From contig OZ245731.1 in assembly GCA_965227155.1 (NCBI GenBank), positions 1,426,001 through 1,490,000 on the forward strand: DNA of 64,000 bases, in the 5' to 3' direction. The notes under the pieces are model-generated. The model ran no database searches, had not been told where the DNA came from, and saw only the letters and a list, made by a program, of their open reading frames with translations. A program made the translations under genes and the position numbers. This stretch comes from UBA6059 sp965227155 (GTDB taxonomy: Bacteria; Bacteroidota; Bacteroidia; Cytophagales; Cyclobacteriaceae). Shown piece after piece: positions 44,351 to 53,547 of the stretch (its first letter is position 1; the number at the start of each line of letters is the position of its first letter).

Positions 44351-45472
44351 CTAACTCTTTAATACCTGCATTACTTTAAGGGAAATGTCCAAAAAAAGAA
44401 TTTTGGGATTAGCATTTCGCTCCAGATGATAAATACCGGTATTGATTTCCCTAACCATAATTTCAAGCTTCTCAGGATTCACTGCATTGCTGAAATTAAA
44501 TACGAATTGTTTTTCCTCCTCCTTTACCCGAAGCAGCTCTTCATTGAAGCCGGCAATAAGCGCATCTCGTAGCATAGCCAGGAAATATTGAAAAGTGGCT
44601 TTTTGCGCCACGCGCGATAGACCCGCAAAATCATTGGCTTTATCCAATAGTTCCTGGTATTTCATACTCCAGCAGCTACGCATCCAGGCACCAAAAATAT
44701 CTCCCTGCCCTTGATCGCCTTCTTTCACCAACCGACGGGCCTCGGCCATGTTACCATCTGCCAGCCTGGCTATTTTTTGAGCCTGGGGCAAATCCAGATG
44801 CTCTTGCTTTACCAATAAGTCTGCTAGTTCTTCATCGTGAAACCTCCGTATGGTTACCAGCTGACTCCTGGATGTAATAGTGGTCAGCAACTGGTCGTAA
44901 TGGTGGGTGATCAATAGGAAAATGGTGCGCTCGGGCGGCTCCTCGAGTATTTTAAGGATAGCATTGGCAGCGGCACTATGCAAAAACTCTGGCAACCATA
45001 TGAGCATCACCTTATATTTTGCCTCAAAAGCTTTGAGCGAAAGGCTTTTTACGATCTGCCGGCTTTCTTCTTTGGAGATATTGCCCTGCTTATTTTCAAA
45101 GCCGTAATATTCCAACCAATCACTGGAAGTGCCATATGGATTTTCCAGGGCAAAAGCGCGCCATTCTTTCAGGTAATTGCTGCTAATAGCATCCTTGCCT
45201 TTGATCTTGGCAGTGGGAGCCACCGGAAATACAAAATTGATGTCAGGGTGAACCAGCTTATCTATTTTACTACAGCTACTGCATTGACCACAGCTGTCCG
45301 TTTCAGTAGGCTGCTCGCAGTTGATAAAAGCTGTGTATGCCAGGGCCAGGGCCAGGTTTGGGGAACCCTCCATGCCATAAAACAGCTGCGCATGGGCAAC
45401 ATGGTTTTTGTGTACCGCATTAGCCAGCTGCTTTTTAATATCTTCAAATCCTGGTATATCAGCAAAACGCAT
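44351..45472 (-). CDS. holB: DNA polymerase III subunit delta-prime
   Basis: The clamp-loader subunit, 373 aa. A zinc module C-x8-C-x2-C-x2-C is at about 53-67 (CEQPTETDSCGQCSSC). The Walker A site is degenerate (GMEGSPNLALAL), as in delta-prime proteins, and NAILKILEEPPERTIFLLITH and SRSQLV follow. It is three bases downstream of the GlmU-like gene. Confidence 0.93.
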   Translation of the reverse strand: MRFADIPGFEDIKKQLANAVHKNHVAHAQLFYGMEGSPNLALALAYTAFINCEQPTETDSCGQCSSCSKIDKLVHPDINFVFPVAPTAKIKGKDAISSNYLKEWRAFALENPYGTSSDWLEYYGFENKQGNISKEESRQIVKSLSLKAFEAKYKVMLIWLPEFLHSAAANAILKILEEPPERTIFLLITHHYDQLLTTITSRSQLVTIRRFHDEELADLLVKQEHLDLPQAQKIARLADGNMAEARRLVKEGDQGQGDIFGAWMRSCWSMKYQELLDKANDFAGLSRVAQKATFQYFLAMLRDALIAGFNEELLRVKEEEKQFVFNFSNAVNPEKLEIMVREINTGIYHLERNANPKILFLDISLKVMQVLKS

Positions 45473-45475
45473 AGA

Positions 45476-46678
45476 CTAAGACTTTTCCCAAATTCGATGT
45501 TTAGCGGACTGCTCAAATACTACTTTGAGCAGATTCTTGTCGGTTTCCGTAAGGCTTACACCTCTACGCCCCATCATGGCTTCTGCCACCTCATAAGCCT
45601 TGCGCAGCTGGAACGTGGTAAATCCATGGGCACCTCCCCAGGAAAATGAAGGTATAAAATTACGAGGGAAGCCCGCACCGAATACATTGGCTGAAACACC
45701 AACCACCGTAGCGGTATTAAACATAGTATTGATTCCGGCTTTGGCATGGTCACCCATAATTAATCCGCAAAACTGCAAACCTGTATTGACAAAGCCTTCC
45801 TTATCATAGCTCCAGATTTTTATGGGTGCATAATTGTTTTTGAGGTTCGAAATATTGGTGTCGGCCCCCAAATTACACCACTCTCCAAGCACACTATTGC
45901 CCAGAAAACCATCATGGCCCTTATTACTGTAGCCAATCAATATGGAATTGGAGACCTCTCCGCCCACTTTACAGTGCGGCCCGATAGTAATATCTCCCCG
46001 CATTTTTGCACCCATATTCACGGTGCTTCCTTCGCCTAGCGCAAAGGGCCCTCTTATCAAAGCACCTTCATCTATCCTGGCATCTTTTCCAATGTAAATA
46101 GGGCCATTTTCAGCATTCAAAACAGCCGCCTTTACTTGCGCCCCTACTTCCAGAAAAATCTGATCGGGGTTATAACAAACAGTATGTGGATCAGTAACCG
46201 GTTGTGAAGTCCTGCCTTTTATAAGCATTACAAAATCCTCCCGAATGGCCTTTCCATTTTTCTGGAAAAGTTGCCATGGATACTCCAATGTCTCTATGTC
46301 ATTGTCATAGGTTACCGGTTTCAGGTTTACCCAATGGTTTGACCTTATATCATTAGCTACGGATTCATCCCCCATAGCTGCCAGCCACCGAGCTCCATGC
46401 ATTAATATCTCTCCCTCTTTAAGGGATTTAATAGCCTGTATTAATTGCGGTGTTGGTAGTACTGAACTATTGATGAGCAGATTTTCGGTTGCCCATTGGG
46501 CATTATATTTTTCCTGAAGGTAAGCCTCAGAATAAAATCCGGTAGTCTGGCCAAGATGATGCTGCCATTTTTCGGCAAGCGTTAAAATACCGCAGCGGAG
46601 AAAACTGATCGGTCGGGTGTAGGTAAGAGGCAAAAATTGCCGCCAAATATTAGGGTCATCCAGCAGGATTATGTTCAT
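45476..46678 (-). CDS. GlmU-like sugar nucleotidyltransferase/hexapeptide protein
   Basis: A 400-residue protein related to GlmU. The N-terminus MNIILLDDPNIWRQFLPLTYTRP lacks the usual GxGTRM loop, so the nucleotidyl-transfer half is atypical. The C-terminal half is a left-handed beta-helix (GPIYIGKDARIDEGALIRGPF, GPHCKVGGEVSNSILIGYSNKGHDGFLGNSVLGEW). This pattern defines the GlmU-family proteins of Bacteroidota, whose exact role I do not know. It follows L31 after a terminator. Confidence 0.85.
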   Translation of the reverse strand: MNIILLDDPNIWRQFLPLTYTRPISFLRCGILTLAEKWQHHLGQTTGFYSEAYLQEKYNAQWATENLLINSSVLPTPQLIQAIKSLKEGEILMHGARWLAAMGDESVANDIRSNHWVNLKPVTYDNDIETLEYPWQLFQKNGKAIREDFVMLIKGRTSQPVTDPHTVCYNPDQIFLEVGAQVKAAVLNAENGPIYIGKDARIDEGALIRGPFALGEGSTVNMGAKMRGDITIGPHCKVGGEVSNSILIGYSNKGHDGFLGNSVLGEWCNLGADTNISNLKNNYAPIKIWSYDKEGFVNTGLQFCGLIMGDHAKAGINTMFNTATVVGVSANVFGAGFPRNFIPSFSWGGAHGFTTFQLRKAYEVAEAMMGRRGVSLTETDKNLLKVVFEQSAKHRIWEKS

Positions 46679-46683
46679 CCGCC

Positions 46684-46725
46684 AAAAATAAAAAAGTCTT
46701 CAGGATTAGAACCTCCTGAAGACTT
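46684..46725 (-). terminator. Rho-independent terminator after rpmE2
   Basis: A perfect 12-bp stem (AAGTCTTCAGGA at 46694-46705 and TCCTGAAGACTT at 46714-46725) with an 8-base loop, followed on the minus strand by a T-rich tail (46684-46693). It separates L31 from the GlmU-like gene. Confidence 0.9.
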
Positions 46726-46752
46726 AACATCTGATATTATATTAAAAGAAGA

Positions 46753-46998
46753 TTACTTCTTTTTGTATCGCTTATTGAATTTCTCTACTCTACCAGCAGT
46801 ATCCACAAATAGTTTCTTACCGGTATAGAATGGGTGCGAAGCTGAACTCACCTCTACTTTTACGAGAGGGTATTCATTGCCATCTTCCCATTTTGTAGTT
46901 TCTTGTGTCTCTATGGTAGATCTGGTGATAAATTTGAAATCACTAGATGTGTCATGGAAAACTACTTCTCTGTATTCTGGATGAATATCTTTTTTCAT
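46753..46998 (-). CDS. rpmE2: 50S ribosomal protein L31 type B
   Basis: An 81-residue protein starting MKKDIHPEYREVVFHD and ending NKRYKKK, with SASHPFYTGKKLFVDTAGR. It has no cysteine at all, so this is the zinc-independent type B form. It has its own consensus promoter and a strong terminator. Confidence 0.96.
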   Translation of the reverse strand: MKKDIHPEYREVVFHDTSSDFKFITRSTIETQETTKWEDGNEYPLVKVEVSSASHPFYTGKKLFVDTAGRVEKFNKRYKKK

Positions 46999-47031
46999 CT
47001 TATTATCAATTATCTTTTTTCAAAAGGATTG

Positions 47032-47062
47032 CAAAATTAGCCATTAATTGAAGAAGCTCAAA
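47032..47062 (-). promoter_or_regulatory. Perfect consensus promoter of rpmE2
   Basis: On the minus strand TTTG (47059-47062), 19 bases, then TAATTTTG (47032-47039), an exact match to TTTG-N19-TAnnTTTG. The rpmE2 ATG is 33 bases downstream. It is the clearest phylum marker in the window. Confidence 0.85.
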
Positions 47063-47133
47063 ACTTTAATGTAAATTAAATTTGCTATTTGGCTATCGCA
47101 AAATTATACGATATTACCAGTACAATTACTAGC

Positions 47134-48822
47134 ATGAGAAGATTAACACTTATTTTTTTCCTGCTTGTTGCAGGCACCAATCTTTTAGCACAAAGTGCAA
47201 ATGTAGCTCTGAATGCCGACTACTATCATTTGATTGAGAGAAATGAAATAAAGCAGAAGAGTTTTTCCACTTATTTCTACAGCAATTTTAAGCCCTTTAG
47301 CCGGCAGACCATAGCGCAGTTTTTGGCTGACCTTCCTGCTGACCTGGATCGCAGCCCTGCCGACCGCTTCAACAGACGCTATTTGAACATGGATAGCTGG
47401 GAATTTACAGGGTATGATTCCGTAAGGTCTGAGCATCCTGTCTGGGGAAGTATTTATAAATACCCGGCGGATTTCCTGGCCTACCATGGGGACCATTTTG
47501 ATATCCATGTAAATCCTGTACTAAATCTAGCGGTAGGTCAGGATGACCTAAGCGGAAGCACACCTTTTATCAATACCAGAGGTGCAGAAATCAGAGGAAT
47601 TATCGACAATAAGGTTGGTTTTTACACTTATATTGGAGAAAACCAGGCCGTATTTCCCGGCTATGTACAAGCCTGGAATCGCCGTTTTCAGGTAGTACCC
47701 AATGAAGGTTTTTGGAAACGATACGGGGACCATGGTTTTGATTATTTGTCTGTAAGGGGTTATTTCAATTTTGCAGCTACCCGCCATATTGGATTACAAT
47801 TTGGTTATGATAAAAACTTTGTGGGCAGTGGGTTTAGAAGCATGCTCCTTTCAGATTTTGCACCCGCCTACCCTTTCTTAAAAATCAATGCTCAGGTGTG
47901 GAAGCTTCAGTACCAGGTGATGTATGCACAGCCAACAGCAGATCAGTTTTTTGTCGCCGATGGTAGTGGTTCCTTAGGCACCAGAGAATTCCCTAAAAAG
48001 TTCATGACCATGCATCAGTTGAGCATTAATGTAACTGATAATTTCACCATAGGCATTTTTGAGAGCATCATATTCAATAAGGAAGATTCCCTGGCCAATA
48101 GCCGATTTGAGCTTAACTACCTAAACCCAATTATTTTCCTCACAGCGATCGAACAGCAAACAGGAAGTGCCGACAACTCATTGCTCGGATTTGATGCCCG
48201 GTGGAATATCGCCGGCAAGTACCAATTGTATGGACAATTTCTAATAGACGAATTTGTAGTTAGTGAAGTATTCAGTGGCGATGGCTGGTGGTCCAATAAA
48301 TATGCCACCCAGCTTGGTTTCAAATATATTGACGTGGCCAACGTCTCCAATCTGGACCTTCAAATGGAATATAATTTTGCAAGGCCCTACACCTACGCGC
48401 ACCTGGGTATGGAAACAAACTACAGTCATTACAGGCAGTCATTAGCCCATCCCTTTGGTGCCAACTTTCGTGAATTTGTGGGCATAGTGAGGTATCAGCC
48501 ACTACCCAGGCTCTTTTTAAAGGGGCAATTGATTGTAGCACAATATGGCGAGGATGACAATGGTAGCAATTGGGGCAAAAATATATTGCTGAGCTACGAT
48601 ACCTATGAGCAGGAATATGGCAATGAAGTGGGGCAGGGCATAGCTACCGATCTGCTTTTTGGTCAGTTTACCGCCAGCTACATGTGGAAGCACAACTTTT
48701 TTACTGATTTGACATTCTCCTACAGAGATGAGCAGAATGTACTCGGTACTGGTACAGATCCTACTACCTTTGTGCAGTTATCATTGCGGCTCAACGCGCC
48801 ACAAATCAATCATCATTTCTAA
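47134..48822 (+). CDS. Wzi-like outer-membrane beta-barrel
   Basis: A 562-residue outer-membrane protein from the ATG at 47134 (signal peptide MRRLTLIFFLLVAGTNLLAQ). It begins ADYYHLIERNEIKQK and has many amphipathic strands and an aromatic C-terminus (INHHF). The overall pattern suits the capsule-assembly Wzi-like family common in Bacteroidota. No capsule cluster is adjacent, so the role is not certain. Confidence 0.75.
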   Translation: MRRLTLIFFLLVAGTNLLAQSANVALNADYYHLIERNEIKQKSFSTYFYSNFKPFSRQTIAQFLADLPADLDRSPADRFNRRYLNMDSWEFTGYDSVRSEHPVWGSIYKYPADFLAYHGDHFDIHVNPVLNLAVGQDDLSGSTPFINTRGAEIRGIIDNKVGFYTYIGENQAVFPGYVQAWNRRFQVVPNEGFWKRYGDHGFDYLSVRGYFNFAATRHIGLQFGYDKNFVGSGFRSMLLSDFAPAYPFLKINAQVWKLQYQVMYAQPTADQFFVADGSGSLGTREFPKKFMTMHQLSINVTDNFTIGIFESIIFNKEDSLANSRFELNYLNPIIFLTAIEQQTGSADNSLLGFDARWNIAGKYQLYGQFLIDEFVVSEVFSGDGWWSNKYATQLGFKYIDVANVSNLDLQMEYNFARPYTYAHLGMETNYSHYRQSLAHPFGANFREFVGIVRYQPLPRLFLKGQLIVAQYGEDDNGSNWGKNILLSYDTYEQEYGNEVGQGIATDLLFGQFTASYMWKHNFFTDLTFSYRDEQNVLGTGTDPTTFVQLSLRLNAPQINHHF

Positions 48823-48945
48823 AATGTTGATTTCAAAAATATTGCTATTAAGTTAATCTCAAACTGTCTCTTCAAACAAAAGGGAGAGGAAGTTGAAACT
48901 GGCTGCTTAACTTAATTGCTTTTAATACTGAAAGCTGATTTTCTT

Positions 48946-50778
48946 GTGAAAACATACCTACGAATACTCTCTTTTGCACGGCCTGTAGGGGCATATCTAC
49001 CTCAGTATATCCTATTTACAATACTGTATGTGGCGTTTAGCCTGGTCAATTTTTCTGTATTAATCCCTCTTTTGGAGGTGCTTTTTAACCAGGTGGAAGA
49101 AGAGAAAGTAGCCGGACTCAATTCCCTTCCGGATTTCACATTAAGCCTGGACTATCTTAAAAAGATCTTTTATTATTATTTTGGACAGGTCATAGAAGAA
49201 AACGGACAAAAGGGTGCTTTGCAATATGTATGCGGGGTTATAATCGTGTCTGTCTTCCTTGCCAACTTGTTTCGGTACCTATCAGCCATGATTCTGGCGC
49301 AGTTTAGAGTGCGTGTAGTCACCAATCTCCGAAACAGACTTTACGCGCAGATTACCACTTTTCAGATTGGTTATTTCACCGACAATAGAAAAGGTGATAT
49401 CATGTCGCGCGTCACCACTGATATTCTGGAAATTGAAAATACGGTGGTAAGCACACTGAAAGTGTTATTTAAAGAGCCGGCTTTGATTGTAGGCTTTTTT
49501 GTAATCCTATTTACCATGTCGGTGGAGCTTACACTTTACACATTATTACTCCTACCTGTATCAGGCGGTATTATTTCCTACCTGGCCAAAAAGCTCAAAA
49601 AGCGTGCTACCAAAAGCCAGCAGTCCTTAGGTCGCCTCAATGCCCTCATGGATGAAACATTAACCGGTATGCGGATTATCAAAGCGTTTACCGCCAGGAA
49701 TTTCATGATGGAGAAATTTGGCAAAGAGGTGAAAAACTATGCCAAGCAAAACCTTTCTATTGCCACCAAATTTGAACTGGCTGGCCCTATTTCAGAGTTT
49801 CTGGGTGTATTTGCCGTAGCATGCCTGTTGCTAATTGGTGGCGGTATGGTCATTGACAATGAGTCTTCCTTGTCAGCATCGGAGTTCATTGCATTTATCA
49901 TTATTTTCTCGCAGGTGCTCAATCCTGCTAAAGCCATGTCTGCGGCATTTAGCAATATCCAGCGCGGTATCGCCTCAGGGGAGCGGGTTTTCGAATTAAT
50001 GGATACCGAAGCGCAGATCAAAGATGCCCCAAATGCAAGCCCGCTCGGAGATTTCACAGACCAGATCGTTTTCCAGAATGTATCTTTTGCCTACGATCAG
50101 GAGCCAGTGTTGAAGGATATTAATCTAACCATAGCAAAAGGCAGTACAGTTGCCCTGGTAGGGCCTTCGGGTGGCGGAAAATCAACGCTGGCAGATTTGG
50201 TAGCACGCTTTTATGACCCAACTGGTGGACAAATCCTGCTTGATGGCATTGATCTCAAGAGCTATACCATTGACTCACTACGAAAGAAAATGGGTATTGT
50301 CACACAGGAATCAATTCTCTTTAACGACACCATATTCAATAATATAGCCTTTGGAGCAAAGGATTCCAGCCTCGAAAAGGTGCGGGAGGCAGCTAAAATC
50401 GCCAATGCATTGGAATTTATTGAAGCCATGGAAAACGGATTTGATACCAATATCGGTGAACGAGGCACCAAGCTTTCTGGCGGACAAAGGCAAAGGCTTA
50501 GCATCGCCAGGGCTATCCTTAAAAATCCACCTTTGCTGATTCTGGATGAAGCTACCTCTGCTCTGGATTCAGAATCAGAAAAACTAGTGCAGGAGGCATT
50601 GTTCAACCTCATGCAAAACCGAACATCTTTGGTAATTGCACACAGACTGAGCACCATCCAAAATGCTGATTTGATTGTAGTACTACAAAATGGAAGAATT
50701 GTTGAAAGCGGAAAGCATCAGGACTTATTATCAAATGACGGATTATATAAAAAACTTACTGACATGCAATCATTTTAG
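48946..50778 (+). CDS. MsbA-like ABC exporter (fused permease and ATPase)
   Basis: A 610-residue inner-membrane half-transporter started at GTG 48946 (VKTYLRILSFARPVG), where relatives begin; the open frame starts at a TTG at 48916. Six membrane helices lie in the first 320 residues, with the DNRKGDIMSRVTTD coupling region. The ATPase has Walker A GPSGGGKS, the signature LSGGQRQRLSIARA, Walker B LLILDEATSALD and the H-loop AHRLST. Lipid A core flipping is the best guess. The substrate-binding gene overlaps its end by 44 bases. Confidence 0.93.
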   Translation: MKTYLRILSFARPVGAYLPQYILFTILYVAFSLVNFSVLIPLLEVLFNQVEEEKVAGLNSLPDFTLSLDYLKKIFYYYFGQVIEENGQKGALQYVCGVIIVSVFLANLFRYLSAMILAQFRVRVVTNLRNRLYAQITTFQIGYFTDNRKGDIMSRVTTDILEIENTVVSTLKVLFKEPALIVGFFVILFTMSVELTLYTLLLLPVSGGIISYLAKKLKKRATKSQQSLGRLNALMDETLTGMRIIKAFTARNFMMEKFGKEVKNYAKQNLSIATKFELAGPISEFLGVFAVACLLLIGGGMVIDNESSLSASEFIAFIIIFSQVLNPAKAMSAAFSNIQRGIASGERVFELMDTEAQIKDAPNASPLGDFTDQIVFQNVSFAYDQEPVLKDINLTIAKGSTVALVGPSGGGKSTLADLVARFYDPTGGQILLDGIDLKSYTIDSLRKKMGIVTQESILFNDTIFNNIAFGAKDSSLEKVREAAKIANALEFIEAMENGFDTNIGERGTKLSGGQRQRLSIARAILKNPPLLILDEATSALDSESEKLVQEALFNLMQNRTSLVIAHRLSTIQNADLIVVLQNGRIVESGKHQDLLSNDGLYKKLTDMQSF

Positions 50779-52441
50779 GTCGTTAGCTTTCCTGGCTGCT
50801 ACCTTGCTCCTACTCACCAATTGTGCTCCGCCAAGAGCAGAAGATAACTTTGAGGTGCGCATAGCCTTACAGAACTATCCCGAATCCCTAAATCCGGCGC
50901 TGCTTTCTTCGCAAGAAAGCTACCAGATCGCCGGGCTGATCTATGAGACCCTTGTTGAAGTTGATGATCATGGAGAGCTTATACCCATATTGGCCCAAGA
51001 TGTGCCAAAGAGGAGAATAGAAGACAGCACCTCTATTTTTACTTATCAGATTCATCCTGAAGCCAGATGGCCAGATAACTCCCCTGTCACAGCACATGAT
51101 GTAGCTTTTTCACTAAAAGTCTATGCTTCTCCTCTTTTTGACAACAGCCGGATTAGGTATAGTGTGCGATCCATCGATTCTGTGGCTATCCTCAGCAATA
51201 GCAAGCTTGAAATCTATCAGAATGAATTATCTATGGATGCTGCCCGGTTGAGTGGCAATTATTGGATAATGGCCGAGCATGCAATGGATAGTAGTCAGCT
51301 ACTGAGAGGTTACAGCCTCGCGCAAATGAGGGCTGCCTCAATAGTATCCGGCGAGGAATCTCCAATTGCTCAGGTGCTTGATCAATATGCAGCAGCATTC
51401 AATAATCAGAATTTCTTATCTACAGGTCAACCGCTGGGTAGTGGGCCTTATCAATTGCAATCTGCAGCAGATAATCAGTCGGTTATATTGCGAAAGCGAG
51501 ATGGCTATTGGGCTCATGATATGCAGGGAGATCAATACCTGGCTAACCCGGATAAAATTGCTTTTTACATTCTCCCCGAAATTAAATCAGCACTCACTGC
51601 GCTAAATTCGGGGGAAATCGATGCGGTGAATGCCGTGCCCGTTGTTGACTTTAATGGCTATGGAGTTCCGCCCTTAAGTGACCAATTTCATAGGCTAGAT
51701 CCCCTGGGCTATCGATTTGTCTTTTTGGGGCTCAATGTAAGGCAACCGGTTCTATCCGATGAAAAATTCAGGCAGGGAATTGCTGCGATGGTGGATAAGG
51801 AGAGCATCATTCAAATTACCCAACAAGGCTATGCCAGCCCCACAATTGGACCCATCAATCCGGCCGACACATTGTACTACAACTATGACCTGCCTGTTTC
51901 AGCTTTTGATCCAGCCAAAGCTAAGGGCATATTTGAAGGTTATGAATCGCTGCCACCACTAACATTAAAGTACAATGCCTCCAACGATGAGTATGAGAAA
52001 ATTGCGCTTTGGCTACAGGATCAGGCGAGTGCATATGGGCTTAATCTAGAACTTGAAGCTCAAAATATTGCTGCATTGCGAGATGATTTGATCAACCATA
52101 ATTTTGACCTGTTTTTGTACTCCTTCGTCGGTAGCAAATTCTCAACCGATTTTCGGCCCATCTTTGGCACCAAAGCTGCTGCCATCGGTGGTCTCAATTA
52201 CAGTGGCTATGGCGATGCTGAAAGTGACCAAATTCTTACCGAAATCGCTAATGCAAAAGATGTTGAATCAAGGGCAAAAGCCATGAAAGCATTTCAACAT
52301 CACATTTGGAAGGAGAAAACCTTACAGTTTCTGTATTTCGAAAGAAACAGAATTTTAGTCAGCAAAAAATTCCAAAATATCGAAACAGTAAGTCAACATC
52401 CGTATTACGCAATTCGTAAATTTCAAAAATCAGGCCTCTAG
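50735..52441 (+). CDS. Oligopeptide-type substrate-binding lipoprotein (SBP family 5)
   Basis: A 568-residue protein. I start it at ATG 50735, which puts a signal peptide before the lipobox LLTNC; an alternative ATG is at 50690. Family 5 motifs are YPESLNPALL, LIYETLVEVDD, WPDNSPVTAHDVAFSL, GSGPYQL and RQGIAAMVDKESI. It would bind peptides or similar in the periplasm. No matching permease genes are nearby; instead it overlaps an exporter gene by 44 bases. Confidence 0.9.
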   Translation: MTDYIKNLLTCNHFRSLAFLAATLLLLTNCAPPRAEDNFEVRIALQNYPESLNPALLSSQESYQIAGLIYETLVEVDDHGELIPILAQDVPKRRIEDSTSIFTYQIHPEARWPDNSPVTAHDVAFSLKVYASPLFDNSRIRYSVRSIDSVAILSNSKLEIYQNELSMDAARLSGNYWIMAEHAMDSSQLLRGYSLAQMRAASIVSGEESPIAQVLDQYAAAFNNQNFLSTGQPLGSGPYQLQSAADNQSVILRKRDGYWAHDMQGDQYLANPDKIAFYILPEIKSALTALNSGEIDAVNAVPVVDFNGYGVPPLSDQFHRLDPLGYRFVFLGLNVRQPVLSDEKFRQGIAAMVDKESIIQITQQGYASPTIGPINPADTLYYNYDLPVSAFDPAKAKGIFEGYESLPPLTLKYNASNDEYEKIALWLQDQASAYGLNLELEAQNIAALRDDLINHNFDLFLYSFVGSKFSTDFRPIFGTKAAAIGGLNYSGYGDAESDQILTEIANAKDVESRAKAMKAFQHHIWKEKTLQFLYFERNRILVSKKFQNIETVSQHPYYAIRKFQKSGL

Positions 52442-52487
52442 CACTATGCTAAAATTTCCTAAATTACCGCTGTAGTACATTCCTGGT

Positions 52488-52856
52488 ATGAGAAAATTTA
52501 AGCTCTTCTTTTATTCCTTGCTGTTTGCCTATCTCGCTACGTCTGTATACTTCGGCCTTTACATCGAGTATATGTTCAAGCAGTTTGGCATGTTTACATT
52601 TCTAAAGTTTTTGAGGCACTGGGTGGCGGTAGGCTTGCTAGTCATTTTGCTGGAGTGGATTATTGAAAACATCCACATTTTTCAAATCCGAAAAAGAAAT
52701 AAGAAACTAACCAAGGAAGTATCAGACCTAAAAGCTGAACTCTACGACCTACAGAAAAAAGCTTTGCAGGAAAAAGAAAAACCAGAAGCTATTTCGAAAA
52801 CAACTGCATCAAAGCCTGAAGAAAACAAAACTGATAACGACCCCACAAAAGAGTAA
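52488..52856 (+). CDS. Small membrane protein with coiled coil
   Basis: A 122-residue protein with two helices (about 7-27 and 43-60) followed by a charged coiled coil (KKLTKEVSDLKAELYDLQKKAL) and a disordered acidic tail. I recognise no precise family; it resembles LapA-type proteins. Its stop shares a base with the gmhA start (TAATG), so it is coupled to it. Confidence 0.7.
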   Translation: MRKFKLFFYSLLFAYLATSVYFGLYIEYMFKQFGMFTFLKFLRHWVAVGLLVILLEWIIENIHIFQIRKRNKKLTKEVSDLKAELYDLQKKALQEKEKPEAISKTTASKPEENKTDNDPTKE

Positions 52857-53434
52857 TGTCATTTGACCAAACCATAAGGCAAGAGCTGGTAGAAAGCCAG
52901 GAAGTGTTGAATCAATTTATTCAACAGGATAAAAATATTGCCGTCATAGAACAGGCAGCACAACTTATGGCCAACGCGATTAATCAGGGCGGAAAAATAC
53001 TTAGCTGTGGCAATGGTGGCTCTCATTGTGATGCCATGCATTTTGCCGAGGAGCTCACCGGCAGATATCGTGACAACCGCAAAGCCCTACCTGCAATAGC
53101 TATATCAGATCCCTCACATATTTCCTGCGTATCTAATGATTTTGGGTACAACTATGTGTTTTCCAGATACATAGAGGGCCTTGGCCAACCAGGTGATGTG
53201 TTATTGGCCATCAGTACCAGTGGCAATTCCCCAAACATTCTCGAAGCAGTAAATGCCGCAAAGAATAATGGTCTAAAAACGATAGCACTAACGGGTAAAG
53301 ATGGTGGCAAGCTTGCTCAAAATGTAGATGTTGCTGTAATTGTACCACATTTTGGTTATGCCGACAGGATACAGGAAATTCACATCAAAGTGATCCATAT
53401 CTGGATCATGCTGATAGAAAAGCTCTGCTGCTAA
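52856..53434 (+). CDS. gmhA: Sedoheptulose-7-phosphate isomerase (phosphoheptose isomerase)
   Basis: A 192-residue cytoplasmic SIS-fold enzyme that turns sedoheptulose 7-phosphate into D-glycero-D-manno-heptose 7-phosphate for LPS inner core. Motifs: ILSCGNGGSHCDAMHFAEEL near 42, CVSNDFGYNYVFSRY, LLAISTSGNSPNIL and VPHFGYADRIQEIHIK. The motifs are very close to those of the enterobacterial enzyme. Later heptose genes are not in the window. It lies one base over the preceding coiled-coil gene. Confidence 0.95.
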   Translation: MSFDQTIRQELVESQEVLNQFIQQDKNIAVIEQAAQLMANAINQGGKILSCGNGGSHCDAMHFAEELTGRYRDNRKALPAIAISDPSHISCVSNDFGYNYVFSRYIEGLGQPGDVLLAISTSGNSPNILEAVNAAKNNGLKTIALTGKDGGKLAQNVDVAVIVPHFGYADRIQEIHIKVIHIWIMLIEKLCC

Positions 53435-53547
53435 TACCCCTGGGCTTGGTTACTCACCAGTTTTTATTTTGTCTGAAATAGATCTGGAAACCGGCATTAT
53501 TCCCAAAAATTGTTATTTTTTCACATTCATAAAATGATCTGCAAACT

